Shown: piece after piece, positions 22,649 to 23,526 of the stretch | Numbering within the stretch: the first letter of the stretch is position 1 | How the letters are laid out: the number at the start of each line of letters is the position of its first letter | Assembly: GCA_007123575.1 (NCBI GenBank) | Contig: SKKV01000281.1 | Location: forward strand, 1 to 23,526 | Reading direction: 5' to 3' | DNA: 23,526 nucleotides | DNA from: Wenzhouxiangella sp. | Lineage (GTDB): Bacteria > Pseudomonadota > Gammaproteobacteria > Xanthomonadales > Wenzhouxiangellaceae | Notes under the pieces: model-generated | The model's database searches: none | What the model saw: only the letters and a program-made list of their open reading frames with translations | Told to the model about the DNA's origin: nothing | Translations under genes and position numbers: made by a program

Positions 22649-22675
22649 GTTATCGAGTGATGTCGTCACGATAAC
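22649..22675. promoter_or_regulatory. Inverted repeat in the divergent promoter region
   Basis: GTTATCG-AG-TGA (22649-22660) and TCACGATAAC (22666-22675) are inverted copies except for a 2-base bulge, with a TGTCG centre. It lies just upstream of the sugar-dehydrogenase ribosome-binding site and 51 bases before the divergent membrane-protein gene, so it may be an operator for one or both, or a 5'-leader hairpin. Confidence 0.4.
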
Positions 22676-22726
22676 CCAAAGCGGGTAAGCTGATCGCGAG
22701 TATCGATTGGACCAAGGAAATCCCGC

Positions 22727-23158
22727 ATGCAAACGATTCGATGGCTGGGCGGCTTTTTTGCCAGCGTGGTGGTTGCCGCCGGGCTGGGCAGCATATTCCA
22801 GACCCAGTACAACCTGTCCCGTATCGCCGCGCTGGGAGAACCCATGCCGATATCGCTGCGGCTGTCGACCATGCTGCACGACCTGGTCCATTTTGCGCCA
22901 ATTTACGCGATCATCGTGGCCGCAGGCTTTCTGATTGCCTTTGCCGTGGCTGGACTGCTGTCAGGCGCTTTCAAAGCGCACCGAACCTGGCTCTATCCGG
23001 CTGCTGGCTTCGCCGCCATCATCGCGGCCCTGCTGATCATGTCGGCAATGCTCCCCGTCACCGCCATCAGCGCCGCCCGCTCCACCTTGGGCGTGCTCTT
23101 CCTGGCCCTGTTCGGCGCCCTGGGCGCCTGGCTACACGCCCGCATCACCGCCCGTTAG
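22727..23158 (+). CDS. Hypothetical four-helix membrane protein
   Basis: I do not recognise this 143-residue protein. It has about four hydrophobic helices: near 5-24, 58-80, 88-109 and 117-138. A polar loop at 25-57 contains the TMLHDLVHF segment, which lies at the edge of helix 2. Residues are mostly Ala/Leu/Ile/Gly with a short basic C-terminus (HARITAR). AAGGAA lies 7 bases before the ATG, supporting the start. It is divergent from the sugar dehydrogenase, with an inverted repeat between, and is followed by non-coding repeats. Coding character is supported by a clean start, by consistent membrane topology and by GC-rich third positions; family unknown. Confidence 0.7.
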   Translation: MQTIRWLGGFFASVVVAAGLGSIFQTQYNLSRIAALGEPMPISLRLSTMLHDLVHFAPIYAIIVAAGFLIAFAVAGLLSGAFKAHRTWLYPAAGFAAIIAALLIMSAMLPVTAISAARSTLGVLFLALFGALGAWLHARITAR

Positions 23159-23187
23159 AGGCTGTCCTGAACTGCAAAAATGACTAA

Positions 23188-23217
23188 CCGCGAAGACGCG
23201 AAGGTCGCGAAGAAAAG
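23188..23217 (+). repeat. GCGAAG-unit tandem repeat, second copy
   Basis: Units CCGCGAAG, ACGCGAAG and GTCGCGAAG followed by AAAAG line up with bases 396-425 at the other end of the window (same unit, same number of units, same A-rich end). This marks a dispersed intergenic repeat family of this genome. Confidence 0.65.
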
Positions 23218-23344
23218 TCAGTGAATCGGTCAAACAAGGCCGAGCACTCTACGCCAGTGACTGGCAATCCGGTTGACCATAGGTTTTCCTGATTACGTAT
23301 ATGTTTCAGCCATACCTTCCGGGCTTCGATCGCTCAGAGCGCCT

Positions 23345-23526
23345 TGTCTGTCAGGCCAAAGGTTTGTCAACCGCCCTTGCGGGCGGCCGATTCCCTGCAG
23401 TGCTCGGTCCAGGCGGGGTCCGCCGAACTCGCTCCGCGCCCTTCCGGGCGCTCCGCTCAGACAGGCGGCGGCCCTTTATCCGCCTGGCCCTGCGCGCTTC
23501 GGCTGCACCTCAAGGCCTGACAGACA
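23345..23526. repeat. Hairpin-rich segment bounded by 13-bp perfect inverted repeats
   Basis: TGTCTGTCAGGCC (23345-23357) and GGCCTGACAGACA (23514-23526) are exact inverted copies; the right one runs to the last base, so the repeat may continue outside. Inside are hairpins CCGCCC/GGGCGG (23371-23386), GGCGG/CCGCC (23412-23424) and GCGCCC/GGGCGC (23436-23451), a wider CCAGGCGG/CCGCCTGG pair (23409-23416 and 23480-23487), and a direct repeat CGCTCCGC (23430, 23449). It has no coding capacity. It resembles a small non-autonomous or REP-like element; the identity is not known. Confidence 0.5.

Larger units (their letters stand above)
23159..23526. other. Non-coding terminal region with two repeat elements
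   Basis: No gene was found in these 368 bases to the end of the window. It holds the 8-nt tandem unit array (23188-23217), a 9-base CCGAGCACT (23240-23248) with an inverted copy at 23399-23407, and the 182-base inverted-repeat-bounded segment (23345-23526). Confidence 0.6.

Noticed and set aside
23345..23526. Integron attC site
   Set aside because: It is hairpin-rich and bounded by inverted repeats, but lacks the GTTRRRY/RYYYAAC core pairs; no integrase is in view.

Overview
The window is a gene-dense stretch (18 genes in 23.5 kb, GC-rich) of a gammaproteobacterial chromosome. The conserved order rlmE-ftsH-folP-glmM, an OxyR-type regulator facing ahpC, a YhcB/ZapG-like protein, XseA, YigZ and a 2-methylcitrate synthase all point to Gammaproteobacteria. 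The lineage feels like Xanthomonadales, Wenzhouxiangellaceae or Chromatiales, but that placement is inference from gene content and style only. No rRNA, tRNA, CRISPR array, phage or transposase gene was recognised.

Layout. 1-384 is the C-terminal part of prpC. 385-731 is a non-coding mosaic of short tandem units and long imperfect hairpins. 732-2624 (minus) is a three-gene unit: an M14/AstE-like zinc hydrolase, a tiny PspB-like membrane/coiled-coil protein and a DUF502 membrane protein. 2764-7308 (plus) is a tightly coupled four-gene ABC exporter-like operon: GldA-type ATPase, GldF-type permease, GldG-type auxiliary protein and a DUF4340 protein. Every junction in it overlaps by 1-4 bases. 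7289-9646 is the peroxide-response module: oxyR (minus), a divergent control region with a candidate OxyR operator and a terminator-like hairpin, then ahpC and ahpD separated by a second terminator. 9706-10089 is a hotdog acyl-CoA thioesterase and 10099-11568 (minus) a YfcC-family transporter. 11696-16591 is the housekeeping block rlmE, ftsH, folP, glmM, followed by a 2-oxoglutarate/Fe(II) oxygenase. 17524-19487 (minus) is xseA-yigZ. 19588-21135 is a GNAT-nitrilase fusion, 21209-21544 a YhcB/ZapG-like protein, 21548-22636 (minus) an exported PQQ-type sugar dehydrogenase and 22727-23158 an unrecognised four-helix membrane protein. 23159-23526 is non-coding, with an 8-nt-unit repeat and a 182-bp segment bounded by 13-bp perfect inverted repeats.

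Working logic. The best self-contained circuit is oxyR/ahpC/ahpD: a peroxide sensor with both redox cysteines, a peroxiredoxin and its AhpD-type reductant, with hairpin-terminators that could set expression ratios. The rlmE-glmM block joins ribosome maturation, membrane proteolysis, folate synthesis and cell-wall precursor synthesis. The GldAFG/DUF4340 cluster is the least understood multi-gene unit and the best candidate for an uncharacterised machine.

The most unusual sequence-level signal is a perfect 16-bp-arm palindrome at the tail-to-tail overlap of the DUF4340 gene and oxyR. It makes both proteins carry the same residues (DLLKP) near their C-termini. Two genes (the thioesterase and xseA) have near-consensus -10 hexamers exactly 6 nt from their ATG, which suggests leaderless mRNAs.
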